This document shows, piece after piece, positions 1 to 12,008 of a stretch of 64,000 nucleotides of DNA. The position numbers and the translations under genes are program-made. The notes under the pieces were generated by a model. That model saw only the letters and a program-made list of their open reading frames with translations, was not told where the DNA came from and did not search any database. The stretch's first letter is position 1. Each line of letters starts with the position of its first letter. Location of the stretch: contig JAKLMB010000005.1 of NCBI GenBank assembly GCA_022813625.1, positions 62,001-126,000 of the forward strand. The letters are read 5' to 3'. The DNA is from Aaosphaeria pasadenensis (Eukaryota > Ascomycota > Dothideomycetes > Pleosporales).

Positions 1-652
1 CTCGTCCCAAAAGTTCCAAAACGGGCTGAGTGAACCTGACTGCAGTATGCTGAATCCTGGCTGTGTAGCTACGGCATAGCTCGGTTATGGGAGATAGGTA
101 GTTGTGGGCAAGAGCCTTTGTCAGAACATGCGACATATCTGTGCTGTATGACTCCTCGATTAATTGTATATGTGCTCCGTTGCCTATGATGGTAAGCTAT
201 GAGGTTGATTGCACGGCGCTCTGCCTCAGGTATGACTCCTTACATGCCCCACATAAGCACCACCTTCCTATTGGAGACGAACTTGTGGACGAACTCCAAC
301 AGTAATTCGACTCCGCTTGCCTCAGCCATTGACTGCTCCGTAAATCTTACACAAACTGTAGCAGATCATCGAAGCATTGCTGTAGGTGAGCATCAATCAA
401 ACTGTAGGGTCTTCTTTGTTGCGTTGATTGTGGATCCTACTTTCGCGCTGCGGGATTAGATGTGACTCTTACTAGGACCCCACTTGCTGCGCGATACTAC
501 CCTTCTTCCAGAAGGACGAGGGATTGCTGGTGAACGTAAATCTGGGAGGACATGAACAATCCTATACATCTTGAAGAACATAAGAGGACACTCGAGTCCT
601 TCAATTTGAAGGGCCACCATCTCATTACGCTTGATATCCAATAGTTTCAATC
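1..652. other. Left-edge stretch, no gene seen
   Basis: No reading frame here is longer than 86 codons and none shows a recognisable motif on either strand. It ends at the start of the S58 peptidase gene, so its right part is presumably that gene's promoter and leader. A 3' end of a gene lying outside the window cannot be excluded. Confidence 0.5.
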
Positions 653-1891
653 ATGTCTTCTTCAATTCCCTCACGTTCCACTTCAGCCCAAGTTCCTCGC
701 CAGCGGATCAGGGATTTGCTTCCGACAGTCTATCTCGGACGATACAATACTGGATCTAAGAATAGTCTGACCGACATCCCGGGAGTGCTAGTCTCTACGC
801 AATCCATCCATTCTTCGCCAAAGTATCCCAATGCAGCACCAAACTCTATCAACACTGGAGTGACTACCATTCTGCCGCGCAAGGATTGGTTCTCCAAAGC
901 ATGCTTTGCTGGTATATTCCGGTTCAACGGGTCCGGCGAGATGACAGGGACTCATTGGATTGAGGAGACAGGGCTATTGCATTCTCCCATTGTGATCACG
1001 GGAAGCTTTGGAGTTGGCTGTGCATACAATGGGATTTACGAACACGCCATTCGTGACCACTCCGACGAGAGTGGGAAGGTGGATTGGTTCTTGACTCCTG
1101 TGGTTGCAGAAACCTTTGATGGATTCTTGCACGACGTGACCAAATTTGCAGTGACGCCTCAGCATATTATCAAAGGCATGGATGAAGCCAGCGGTGAGCC
1201 CGTCAAGGAAGGAAATACTGGAGGTGGGACGGGGATGTTGTGTCATTGGTTTAAAGGAGGCACGGGGTCATCCTCGCGCATCGTACCCGCGGACAATGAT
1301 AAGACTTATACAGTTGCTGCCTTGGTGCAAGCGAACTACGGCGCAATGCGAGACTTTAAGATATCTGGTGCACCGATCGGCCGGCTGATCTACGAGGAGC
1401 AGGAGAGGAAAGCGAGGGAGAATCCGGACGACCCAGAGCTACTTGCACAATCTCAGCTGCTGTTCCAGATCGCAAAAGCAAAGGATAAGAAGGACGGGAG
1501 CATCATTGTCATCTTGGGCACCGATGCACCCCTACATCCTACCCAACTCCAGCGCCTTGCGAAGAGGGCGACGGTCGGCCTTTCAAGGGTCGGAGGCTGG
1601 GGCACGAATCCGTCAGGGGACATATTCCTGGCGTTCTCGACAGGAAACCATCTAGATGTGCAGACTGTGACTGCCAACAGCAAGAAGGTCAATCCATGGT
1701 CACCCAGGGAAGTGGGAATCGAGATGGTCGACGATCAGACGATTAATGCACTATTCGAATCAGCAGCAGATGCGGTCGAGGAATCAATCCTGAATGCAGT
1801 GTGTATGGCAGAGACGATGGCAGGACATGGCGCGACTGTGGAGGCACTAGATCTTGGGAAGGTGAAAGAGTTGATGGCAAAGTATTTGTAG
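653..1891 (+). CDS. S58-family (DmpA/BapA-like) N-terminal-nucleophile aminopeptidase
   Basis: Single-exon gene of 412 residues. The protein matches the S58 peptidase family (L-aminopeptidase D-Ala-esterase/amidase and beta-aminopeptidases). These enzymes are made as one chain and cut themselves to expose a nucleophilic Ser or Thr. Family landmarks visible: the N-terminal block with LTDIPGVLV, the glycine-rich segment GNTGGGTGM followed by FKGGTGSSSR (about residues 188-212), and the block DGSIIVILGTDAPLHPTQL. In that last block Gly282-Ser283 is the expected self-cleavage point and Ser283 the expected nucleophile. There is no signal peptide, so it is probably cytosolic. Substrates in fungi are not established; family members release N-terminal D-, L- or beta-amino acids from amides and short peptides. 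The ATG at 653 is the first in frame and gives the usual family length. The nearest gene downstream is 1.85 kb away. Confidence 0.9.
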   Translation: MSSSIPSRSTSAQVPRQRIRDLLPTVYLGRYNTGSKNSLTDIPGVLVSTQSIHSSPKYPNAAPNSINTGVTTILPRKDWFSKACFAGIFRFNGSGEMTGTHWIEETGLLHSPIVITGSFGVGCAYNGIYEHAIRDHSDESGKVDWFLTPVVAETFDGFLHDVTKFAVTPQHIIKGMDEASGEPVKEGNTGGGTGMLCHWFKGGTGSSSRIVPADNDKTYTVAALVQANYGAMRDFKISGAPIGRLIYEEQERKARENPDDPELLAQSQLLFQIAKAKDKKDGSIIVILGTDAPLHPTQLQRLAKRATVGLSRVGGWGTNPSGDIFLAFSTGNHLDVQTVTANSKKVNPWSPREVGIEMVDDQTINALFESAADAVEESILNAVCMAETMAGHGATVEALDLGKVKELMAKYL

Positions 1892-3744
1892 ATATTAACA
1901 GAGATGAATGGAATAACAGGTATATGTTAACGACATGGACGTTCAGGAGATGTATTGCTTGTCTGTGTTAAGCCTTTTTGGTTCATGTTTGTAACGCGAA
2001 GCGGGTAAGGCATTTTATGCACCAAGGGCAAAGAAATGTACATATACTGTATCGTGTACGAGTGAGTAGCATTAACACTACGTCAAGGTTTGAGAGTGGA
2101 GTGGTTGAAATTGGAAGACAATGGTTGACACTGAATGAATGGCATGAGCCAATCCGAATGCGAAGCGAGCTGTTACGGACTCGTTCCCATGCGACGAGGT
2201 TGGTTTGGCGTGAGTGAAATGAGTGAAGTGACTAACCTGAGATGGTTTGGTTTACTTCCAAGCGGCAAGACGGCAAGACGGGACGCCGATGTTCCGACGA
2301 TTCATTCCTCGTATCCATCGTATCTTTCCGCATAGAGTATCATTCTAGACTCTTTCCCTTCTGTCTTCCTCGTCCTCCTTCTCTCACCCTCCGACCATCC
2401 GCTCCCAATGCCCCCCAGGTCGTGTTCTTGTCCGCAATCGTCTATCTAATTCTACGTTTCCAGCCACAAGCAAACGTGTTTCATGGGATGAACTCAAGTC
2501 GTCTCTCAAGCTACGGGTATGATGTACAAAACACTAACTATGAATATCAGTAATTAGTAGCTCTCATGGTCGCCGTTTCGGTCTCCGTACATGCTGTAAT
2601 TGTGAGAGTCTACAAGTATCTACAGAGTACCAAGTACACTACAGTAACAATACGTTATCCACCCGCTCTTGAGTCTCCACTCTCCACTTCTCTCTTACCC
2701 CCCTTCCCCACCGTCTTTGCCCCTTTTCATGCAATCGGATTCCTCCTCTTAATCGGTTGACGCCACTCTTCCTCGCCGCCTATTGCGTGTCGCTCTCGTA
2801 TTATACGCGGCTTGCCCTCCACCTATTACATCTCACTCGTTCCGGTGCCATGTTGGAGACACTACCTTCCCTGCGATTGATCTCATATCAGACCAGCCGC
2901 TAGAATCGAATTGTTCCCGTGAATCCTGTCCGTTTAGGCAGACACACCGCGTATATTCTTGCATCGTGCCGGTGACTTCGTCCGGAAAGAACAGTTCAAC
3001 AATTTCTGTCTCTTTCCTACACTTCGCATTTCTTCACTCATATCTGTTGGACAACTCGCTAATAGCACTCATACCGTACGAGTACTCATACCATCCACAT
3101 ATATAGTTGGGAGCGGGTGCTCTTGTCCTGCAACCCACATCGCGCTTAGGATCGCCTTCTGGGCCGTTCTATCCTTATTTTCCTCCATTAAGAAGGTCGC
3201 CAACCATCTCACCCGGGCCTGCCTTCCCTCATCTTCTTCATCTCAATTGTCAACTTGTTCTTAAAAAACCCCCTGCGCGTCTTACTCCTCTCGCTCGAGT
3301 GAGTCACGGTAGGGCAGCTTCCAGAGAGTTCGCATTAGGTACTGGTACTACGCTTCGAGTACGAGTACTACAAGTTCTGGGAGCAACGTGAGAAGCACTA
3401 GCCACCCGTACGCAGTACTTTGACGAATGAGACGCACATAATACACACCCACCATAACAATCGCTTGCGTTAAATTGTACTCACAATTGCTTATTCTTGC
3501 TTGGCGGCCTCGCTTTCGCTAACGAACACCCGGTTACCACAAGGGTAAGTTTGTTGCCGTGTATGGAGTGATTAGTGCCTTGATCAGAGCCACACCATCG
3601 GCCAGTCCCCACCCAACCCGCGTGGCCGAGGCTCAGCGTTCCTTCGAATCCATCCTCTCTTGTTTTCGTCCTCCTCTTTTCTTTTTCTCTCTTTTGTATT
3701 CTTCACTGACCTCCTCAGATACTGTTCGATCAAGTCAGCCCGCG
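1892..3744. other. 1.85-kb spacer: ABC transporter promoter and leader
   Basis: No convincing gene. From about 2340 the plus strand is rich in pyrimidine tracts (for example 2340-2400, 2690-2720 and 3640-3700), typical of promoters and leaders of well-expressed filamentous fungal genes. A TATATA-like string lies near 3100. Several GAGTAC/GTACT repeats cluster at 3070-3090 and 3338-3375. All reading frames here are short and without motifs. Confidence 0.5.
3545..3718 (+). other. Probable 5'-UTR intron of the ABCB transporter gene
   Basis: A consensus donor (GTAAGT at 3545) is followed by a CACTGAC branch-like site, a long pyrimidine tract and a CTCAG acceptor at 3718, 26 nt before the transporter ATG. 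If spliced, it removes the in-frame upstream ATG at 3559 and leaves the ATG at 3745 as the first start codon. This is inferred from splice consensus only. Confidence 0.45.
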
Positions 3745-6700
3745 ATGGCTGCTGAAGTCGTCAATAATGAAAAGGGCGCTTCGTCTGCCGAGGAGCTGCC
3801 CGTCGAGGCTACAGCGGGACTCAGCGAACAGGAGAAGGCCATCATAGAAAAGCAGACCCATGTTCCAAGCATGAGCATTGGCTACTTCTCCTTGTTCAGG
3901 TATGCGAACAAGAAAGAACGCCTCATCATGTTCGCCTCCTTTGTGGCCTCCATCGGTGCCGGAGTTGTGATGCCATTGATGACCCTTGTGTATGGAAATT
4001 TCGCTGGAACCTTCACGAGTTTCTCGGTGGATGCTGTTGCTGCGGCCCACTTCAGGCACCAAATCAATACGTTCAGTCTGTATTTCGTCTATCTCGGTGA
4101 GTCCAGACCTATTGATGTTCCAAAAAAAAAAATAAAAGTCTAACCATTGCCGTTGTCAGGTATTGCCAGCATTGTCTTTGTGTACTTCAGCATCATCGGC
4201 TTTTCCCACACAGGAGAGAAAATCACCCAACAGATTCGAGAGTTGTACTTGAGAGCTATCTTTCGCCAGAACATTGCTTTCTTTGACTTCCTAGGATCCG
4301 GAGAGATTACGACAAGAATCAGTTCTGGTGATTATTGCTAACGACTCCCTTACTCACCGCTTGCTAATGCTATGGCGTAGATATGAATTTAGTCCAGGAT
4401 GGAATTGGTCAGAAGATCGGTCTCTTCGTCAGTGGAGTGTCCATGTTTATCGCTGCGCTGCTCGTTGGATTCATTCGCTCCTGGAAACTCACACTCATTA
4501 TGTTCTCGGCCACCGTTGCGATCGCGGCTATGATGGGCGTGAATGGTCGAAACATGCAGATCAACCAAACAAAATCTATCGATGAATATGCCACAGCAGG
4601 GACCTTGGCCGAAGAAGTCATTTCATCCTCGCGAAATGTCACTGCTTACGGAACGCAGAAGCGTCACGAGACCAAGTACAAAACATTCCTTGACAGGGCG
4701 TCTGCCTTTGACTTTCGCGGAAAATTCTGGCTCACGTCGATGATCGCGGGCATGATGGGCGTGCTAAATCTGCAATATGCTCTAGCATTTTGGCAGGGTC
4801 ACAGGTTCTTGCAGTCTGGGGAGCTCGGCGTAGCGCAAATTCTCACGGTTGTCATGTCGTCTATGATAGCCGGAATCTCCATTGGTCACACCCTTCCACA
4901 CATTGCAGCCTTTGGCTCTGCTGTCGCCGCTGCCACCAAGGTTTTCAACACTATAGAGCGTGAAACGCCGATCAATCCTGAAAGCGAGGAGGGCCTAAAA
5001 CCAGAAAAATATGTTGGCGTAATCGAGTTCAAAAATGTCAAGCACATCTACCCATCGCGACCCGATACGACTGTTCTAGAAGATTTCAATTTGACGGTAC
5101 AGCCCGGCAAGATAGTCGCCCTTGTGGGTGCTTCAGGGTCAGGAAAGTCGACGATCTTTGGTCTTCTGGAACGCTTTTATCTCCCCATGGCCGGCCAAGT
5201 CACCTTGGATGGCAATGATGTTAGCACGCTGAATCTTAAATGGCTCAGACGACAAATGGCAATAGTCAGCCAAGAACCGGTTTTGTTCAGTACTACAATC
5301 TACGAAAGTATTTCCCATGGTCTTGTTGGGACCGAGCATGAACATGTGAGTCCTCTTCCCCGCCCCAGCGCTGCCAAACTAATCAAACCAAGGCTGCGGA
5401 CGACGTTAAACTGCAACTCATCGAGCAGGCTGCCAAGATCGCCAACGCTTACAACTTTATTGACGAGCTCCCTGACAAATTTCAAACCAAAGTAGGCGAG
5501 CGCGGCAACCTGCTGTCTGGTGGCCAGAAACAACGTATTGCTATTGCCAGAGCCATCGTATCAGATCCGAAAATTTTACTTCTTGATGAGGCCACTGCGG
5601 CTTTGGACACCAAATCAGAGAGCGCAGTCCAGGAGGCACTCGACAAGGCATCCAAGGGCCGCACCACCATCGTCATTGCCCATCGTCTTTCCACAATCAA
5701 GAACGCCGATAATATCGTAGTAATGGCCAAGGGTAGGATCGTGGAACAAGGCACGCACGACGAACTTCTAGCTCTCGGAACCGTTTACCACAGCCTCGTG
5801 CAGGCCCAAGAACTTACTTCGCATATCCATCCTGGAGCTCAAAACGCCACCAAAGATGGAAATGGCCAGGTTGTTTCTGACGCTGAGAAATTGGAGCTTG
5901 TACGAACAGCCACCACTAGGCCGGAGTCAGTCAAGGCATCTATCATGGGCAAAGAAAAGAAAGAGACAACTTGGGAGTTGATAAAATTCAGCTGGCAGAT
6001 GAATGACGGCGAGCATATGCTGCTTATTGCTGGATTTACCTTCTGCTTCCTCGCTGGCGCGACACCGGCTATACAGGCCATTTTCTTGGGAAATTCAATC
6101 ACGTCACTACTGGCACCAGAACTAACAAATGGCGGCCACGATGTTAAGTTTTGGTGCTGGATGTTCTTCATGTTGGGTATTGTTACTTGGATACTCTACT
6201 TCTTACAAGGAGCTGCTTTGTCTCGAGGATCAGCGTAAGTGAACAGGCCCTATTCAACTACGAAACCTACTAACGATCAAGCAGTCGCCTTATTGCTCGC
6301 GTCCGCGAGAAGGCTTTCAGCTCTGTGCTCCGCCAAGTATGTCTGATCAGGGTTATCATTATATCTCTATATGACTGACAATCCTTTTAGGACATTGAGT
6401 TTTTCGACGGCGATACTGTTACTTCGGGTTCTCTCGCAACGTTCCTATCCACTGAGGCCAACCGGTTAGCAGGTGTTAGTGGGTCTACGTTGGGATCTAT
6501 CATCAATGCCGGGGCTTCCGTAGTCGTTGCTGTGATTGTCGGTCTTTCTTTTGGTTGGAAGCTTGCGCTGGTTTGCACTTCAACAATCCCGATTCTACTC
6601 CTTTGCGGCTACTTCAGATTCTATGTATGTTGCCCTCCATGACTGTTCAAGCACAAATCACTGACCAACTTCCAGGCTCTCATCCGCATGGAGAAGCGCA

Positions 6701-7878
6701 CCAAAGAATCGACCGACGCTGCTGCTTTTGCATGTGAGGCTGCGTCGTCCATTCGAACAGTCTCATCTCTCTCACTCGAGACACACCTTCTGGAGCAGTA
6801 CCGCAAGAAGCTGGGTGAACAAGCGGTTGGAAATATGCGCTTCACCCACATCTCGGCAATACTCTATGCTCTTTCGCAGGGTCTGTCCTTGTTCATCTTT
6901 GCCCTGGTCTTCTGGTATGGAGGAGGCCTCATGTTGAGCATGGAGTACACTGTTGTACAGTTCTTCATTGTCTACTCCGCGATCATCAACGGCGCCAACT
7001 CCGCTGGAGCTATATTTTCATTTGCTCCTGACATGGGCGAGGCCCGCGACGCCGCACAGTTGCTCAAGACTTTCTTGAACAGGGTACCGAAGATTGACTC
7101 CTGGTCAACAGAGGGCAAACAGATCGATAGCTTGCAAGGAAGTGTCGAGCTACAGAACGTGCGCTTTCATTACCCTGGCCGACGAGATCACAAGGTCCTT
7201 CGTGACGTCAGCCTCACAGCTGAACCAGGACAGTTCATTGCTCTTGTCGGCGCCAGCGGCAGTGGAAAATCTACTGTTATGGCACTTCTGGAGCGCTTTT
7301 ACGACCCAACATCCGGAGCAGTACTTGTGGATGGCGTTGATCTGCGGGAGTACAACATCCAAGATTACCGATCGCAGTTGGCCATCGTCTCGCAAGAATC
7401 TATACTCTACACAGGGACAATCCGGGAGAATATTTTGGCCGATAAAGAGGATGTCTCGGATGAAGCTGTGGAGCGCGCCTGCAAAGACGCAAACATCTAC
7501 GAGTTCATCACCTCACTGCCCGACGGTTTCAACACCCTGGTCGGCGCGAAAGGTGCCCTGCTCTCTGGTGGTCAACGCCAGCGTATCGCCATCGCTCGTG
7601 CACTCCTACGCGATCCTAAGATCCTCCTTCTTGACGAAGCTACATCAGCTTTGGACAGTTCTTCCGAGCGCGTTGTTCAGGCTGCTCTCGATGCCGCCGC
7701 AAAGGGAAGAACTACTATTGCTATCGCGCATCGTCTTAGTACTATTCAGCACGCCGATGTGATCTTTGTATTCGACCAAGGCAAGATTGTGGAGAAGGGA
7801 CGCCACGATGAGTTGGTTGCAAGCAAAGGTGTGTATTGGGAGTTGGCACGGTTGCAGGCCATGGGTGCACCGCAGTAG
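3745..7878 (+). CDS. Full-length ABCB (MDR/P-glycoprotein-type) ABC transporter
   Basis: Seven exons (3745-4096, 4160-4327, 4381-5345, 5393-6234, 6285-6336, 6391-6624, 6676-7878) join in frame to 1,271 residues, the normal length for a TMD-NBD-TMD-NBD exporter. NBD1 has Walker A GASGSGKST (about residue 421), signature LSGGQKQR and Walker B ILLLDEATAALD. NBD2 has GASGSGKST (about 1062), LSGGQRQR and ILLLDEATSALD. Both catalytic sites are canonical, including the Walker B glutamate. The cytosolic N-terminus (about 60 residues) precedes the first membrane helix. The family, which includes fission yeast Pmd1 and many fungal MDR pumps, exports hydrophobic drugs, metabolites or lipopeptides at the plasma membrane. 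The start at 3745 fits the family N-terminus; the longer frame from 3559 runs through the probable leader intron. It is about 20 kb from the NRPS, so a role in exporting that product is only speculative. Its 3' end faces the DJ-1 gene. Confidence 0.93.
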
Positions 7879-8181
7879 TCATTGGCCTGAAGGTTGTTGT
7901 TCATTTGAGCATGATGATACCCTTTTCCTCTTTTCCTTGTTTCCTCTCACCTGTAGATGCCCTAAAAATATCATTTCCCTTTGTACATCATTGTAATACG
8001 TAAACCATGCACCGCATAGAACGGGCTAGAATTTTCCTTGCATTCTTCCCCTTAGAGCACCGCAACGCAACAGTACAAACAAAGTCATATAAGAGATTTC
8101 TCGAACATAGTTTTGCTTCATTAATCCCTTGAAACCAATGTTAAGAAAACGGACAGCGAAAGAAGTGGTGGTGGTCCTTCT
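7879..8181. other. Convergent 3' flanks of ABCB and DJ-1 genes
   Basis: About 300 bases between two converging genes. It holds T-rich and A-rich stretches suited to 3' ends of both transcripts; no coding sequence seen. Confidence 0.5.
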
Positions 8182-8917
8182 CTAAGATGCATAATCTGCT
8201 GGCCTGGGTTCGACATCCGCTTGGGACAAAACAATCTCCGACAGAGTTCCCGGCCAACGTTGGCGCAAATAAACGGCCATCATATCCATTCCATTCGTAA
8301 TTCCACCTGTTCCAATGGTTAGAAATCTACTCTTCACATCTGCCAAGTCGAAGAAGCGAAAGAAAAAACCCAAAGGTTTGGCACATACCAGACGTCCAGA
8401 TCTTCCCATCATTAACATATCTCTTATCCTCCCACTTCACCTCCTTAAAACTCTCCTCGAGCAGTCCCTTAACCCCTCTCGTACCAGTCGCTCTCTTCCC
8501 ATCCAAGACTCCAGCAAACGCCGCCACAAACACCCCCGTACAAATTGTCAGCAACTCAACCCCACTCTCGACATGCGCCCTCACAAAATCCAGCACCTCC
8601 TCCTCTGGCCGCAAACCCGGCGGCGGGCCCGGAATGAGCAAGATGTCAAGATTCCCTGGCGCGACGCTCGGGTCGTCGAGGCCCGCGTCGACCTTGAGGT
8701 CCAACGCGGCCGTGGTCGAAGCGCTGGTGTTGGGCCCCGAGAGCGAGATGTAGGTTATCTGGAGGTCCTCGTCCGGGATGGCTTGGGCGACTAGGTCGGC
8801 GGGACGGTTGCAGGCTTCGAAGTAGGAGCGCTTGAGCATGGCTAGAAGGTCAATGGGACTGATATCGAGGAGTTGGATTGGGGGGACGATGAGCACGCCG
8901 ATTCGAAGGGGTGCCAT
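8182..8917 (-). CDS. DJ-1/PfpI-family protein
   Basis: Two exons (8917-8389 and 8306-8182) give 217 residues. The intron (8388-8307) has a GTATGT donor and a CAG acceptor; splicing joins KIWTS to GGITNGMD in frame and reaches a TAG stop. The fold is the glutamine-amidotransferase-like DJ-1/PfpI fold. The N-terminus IGVLIVPPIQLLDISPIDLL and the nucleophile elbow LLTICTG, with Cys126, match the isonitrile hydratase/ThiJ-like subgroup that is common in fungi. Where the closest enzyme families carry ATTHW after the elbow, this protein reads ATGTRG, so the usual His partner is missing there. Hydratase activity is therefore uncertain. The conserved C-terminal G-I-T-N-G-x-D segment is present. The protein is probably cytosolic. 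It converges on the ABCB gene, and no shared function is evident. Confidence 0.85.
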
Positions 8918-10039
8918 TTTGAGAGGATGTGTTGATGGTCACGTTTCAATTAGACAGTGATTACGGTGGGAAGCAAGGAGGTGATGTCAATGTTGGAAGT
9001 TGGTTGTATGAAAGTGAAGATAGGAATGGGGAGATAGGGCAGCACAGAAGTTGGAGGCACTCTCGGGATTGGGATTTATACAACTTTTTGAACGGGTACG
9101 GGTGACATGTTGTCGTACCGTTGCAGGGGTAGTAGGCTCACTCGTTTTTCTTTTGACTGAAACGGATCGGATGTTGAAGACGAAGAGCAGACCGGTTCAT
9201 TGAATCCATGGTTAAGTACACTGATACGTTTCAATGCGTTACAGGGCTTGGGTGCGGTTAGTGCACGGCTTTCTAGCATGCTTTATTGATTAAAAAGGCA
9301 AGTAGACGTGTGGGATGATACAGGCTGTGGAGAAGGTAGACAACACGGATCTTGGTTTAGATGAATGTGGTAAGAAAGCAGCGGAACGAACCGCTGTGCC
9401 GGTTATGTATGGTTTCTCTCGAACGGGCTATATGAAGGAATGATTCCGCCTATATACGTACATATTCGGCGTTCTTTTCTCCATCTTGATACTCGGAGTT
9501 CCGTTCCTATAGTTCCAATAACTTAATCCTATCTAGAGGACGGCTCAAGTGGACGCTTTCTGTGACTGCGAAGATGAAGACAACCTCTTTGTCTAGAGAT
9601 AATTTCTTTGTCTAGAGAAACCCACATCTTGCATAGAGATTGAGATAATACAATGTGGAGCAAAGGGGAAGACGGTAGTCGGATGGTAAATGTAGCCGCG
9701 CCAAGCAACAACGGATTCCGGCGTTCCCAACACGAACCGATCCGGTCTCAAGTCATTTCTATTCAGACTTTAGATGCTAGTATTAGTAATCTGGCCTTTC
9801 CAGGACAAAGCGATGAGATCAGAGATCATCGTTTACTTCACCTTCGATCTTCTCAAAAGAGTGGAGTATACCTGAATCCCGGGGATGGAACAACGTCCCG
9901 CCGAGCCTCGGTATATCTCCCCAGATTCCCGGGGTACAAGAGGGCCTCCCGCAGTTCGATCATCATTAAACTCCAAGCTTTTCTCTTTAAATCTCCTCTT
10001 CTACATTGTTGATCTCGTAATTCTACATATCCAAGCAAG
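8918..10039. other. Divergent promoter region between DJ-1 and SDR genes
   Basis: About 1.1 kb between divergently transcribed genes, without a convincing gene. A 13-base direct repeat, CTTTGTCTAGAGA, occurs at 9587-9599 and 9606-9618. The frames at 9653-10012 and 9885-10388 show no family motifs, and the second runs across the SDR introns. Confidence 0.5.
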
Positions 10040-10939
10040 ATGGACGTTTCGAATCTTTTCGGTGTCAAGGTATGTTTCCCCCCAGCTACTACCATCAAGC
10101 ACGCCACGTGCTCACAACCATCTAGGACAAGGTGGTGCTCGTCACAGGCGGAGCGAAGGGAATTGGCCGCATGATATCAGAGGGCTTTGTCGCCAATGGA
10201 GCGAAAGTCTACATATCGTCTCGAGACGCAAAGGCATGCGAGCAGGCTTGCAAAGAACTGAATGCGCTCGGCAAGGGCAAGGCGGATTACATTACCGCGG
10301 ACTTCTACAAGGAGGAGGATATCAAGAACCTTGCAGAGGAGCTTGGCAGGAGAGAGAAGAGTATGAACCCCGAAAGCTATTATTGTAGCTCACCGCGATG
10401 CTAACGAAGATCTAGAGCTCCACATCCTCGTAAATAACAGCGGCAGCAACTGGGGAGAGTCATATGATACCTATCCCAGCGCTGCATGGGATCGAGTCCT
10501 GAACCTCAATCTCAAGCGCGTATTCCAGCTCACCCAGGCTGTCACTCCTCTTCTGGAGGCGGCTGCATCGAGCACAGACCCATCGCGGATTATCAATATT
10601 GGCTCCGTTGATGGGCTTCGCGTTCCGGCCCTGGAGACGTTCGCGTACTCTGCATCCAAAGCCGGACTGCACCATTTGAGTAGGGTGCTAGCTAGCCATC
10701 TCGGCAAGAGACATGTCACGAGCAACACCATCGCGTGCGGGCCATTCCAGAGCAAAATGATGAAAGCTACTCTAGAGAAGTTTCAGGATGTAATCGAGAG
10801 TGGTGTCCCTCTTGGACGTATTGGAAGCCCCGAGGACGTCGCGGGAACGTGTATCTGGCTCGGAAGCCGTGCGGGAGCCTGGGTCAACGGTGCAACGATC
10901 GCCTTGGATGGAGGTGCTCTTGTTGCTGCTAAACTTTAA
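10040..10939 (+). CDS. Classical short-chain dehydrogenase/reductase (SDR)
   Basis: Three exons (10040-10069, 10126-10360, 10416-10939) encode 262 residues, a normal classical-SDR length. The first exon is only ten codons. The nucleotide-binding motif TGGAKGIG lies at about residues 17-24, followed by NNSGS (a variant of NNAG). The catalytic Ser152 (GSVDG), Tyr166 and Lys170 (YSASK) are all present. The C-terminal segment WVNGATIALDGG is typical. It should be a soluble NAD(P)H-dependent oxidoreductase; the substrate cannot be told from sequence. An arginine-rich stretch after the glycine motif hints at NADPH preference, but this is weak. The 3' end converges with SPF27, 253 bases away. It belongs to no obvious cluster. 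Confidence 0.9.
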
Positions 10940-11192
10940 AAACCTGGGGACAGCTCCTACTGTCGTGGACATACTGTATATTACCGCATAAGCTCGCACC
11001 GTAGCAAAGCATGTTTGATTGCAGGCCGTTGAGATATTGAAGCTGTATCAAGAAAACATTTTGGGGGTATCATTGGTTCTCCATCATATAGCGCCTGTTC
11101 TACTGGATCGATCCATCACCTTTTCTGCATCCCAGTACTGTCTTGAAGACCAAGAGGACAATGCAAATGCCTTTCGCATACTTCCATCAAAT

Positions 11193-12008
11193 TTAAACAG
11201 CGCCAGCCCTCCTTCGCTCAAGTATCTGTTGCTTGAGCCCTTCAGCGGCAACCTCAGTCTCCAGGACTCTGCCTACACCACGTTTCCAGGTCTCTTCCAG
11301 TGTTGTGAATTCGCCACGCACAGCCTCCTGTTGAGAACGCTGTAGGGCGTCAATGTCTTCTTGTTGCTTCCTCACTTGGGCCAATTCAGTCTCGATGTCC
11401 TTCAGAATGTTCTCCAGCTGAAAATTGCCAGTCAACCAAGCGTTTTTGCCAAATTTCTCCAGCAATCCCAACTGCGTTGACCGCGCCTGGAGGTACTCAG
11501 AGCTCGTGTATGCCTGCCTCAGAGCAGCGTTCCATTGCTGGAGGAGCTCTGGCTTGTCCTCATCGGAGGTAGGAGTTGTGTTGGAAGGTTTCTCGGGCTC
11601 CTGGTAGCGCTTCGAGTCGATGGCAGAGATTTTTGAACCCGCGTCGGCCTGGATGCGTGCGTGTTCCTGCTCGATGGCAGGCGAAAAGGTAGGTGTGTAC
11701 GATGCGGACGGGATGAGGGCTGGATGGAGTTGGGTTGGGTCGACACCTGCGCTCTTCATGTCGGCCTCAATCTGCGCTCGCGCGGCGGACATGGCGTTCT
11801 CGCTGGGAGGCGCATCAACGTCTGTAGTGATGGGGGAATTAGTAGACTATTGAGAAGGTCCAGTCACTATGCATAAGATCCTATGCGCCTCGGAGATTGG
11901 GAAGTTTCCGGACTAGAAGGAGGGGATGGAGAAGGGGAGAAGGTTGAGTATATTGGGGGAACTGCACGTACAGGGAAGAGATTCGTAGTATTCGTTGATT
12001 AGAGGCAT
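11193..12008 (-). CDS. SPF27: Pre-mRNA-splicing factor SPF27 / BCAS2 family
   Basis: Two exons (12008-11972 and 11821-11193) encode 221 residues. The short first exon gives MPLINEYYESLP, and the GTACGT...CAG intron joins it to YVDAPPSENA, the usual family N-terminus. The body is rich in charged helices and coiled coil. It contains the hallmark LEKFGKNAWLTGNFQLE (about residues 139-155), matching the BCAS2/SPF27 (fission yeast Cwf7) family. This is a core subunit of the Prp19 (NineTeen) complex that activates the spliceosome in the nucleus. It is a housekeeping gene. Starting translation at the internal ATG of 11792 would lose the conserved N-terminus, so the spliced model is preferred. Confidence 0.9.

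Noticed and set aside
3559..3744. Upstream in-frame ATG extending the ABCB transporter by 62 residues
   Set aside because: The extension is Ser/Pro/Phe-rich, unlike the family N-terminus, and it lies inside a probable leader intron.
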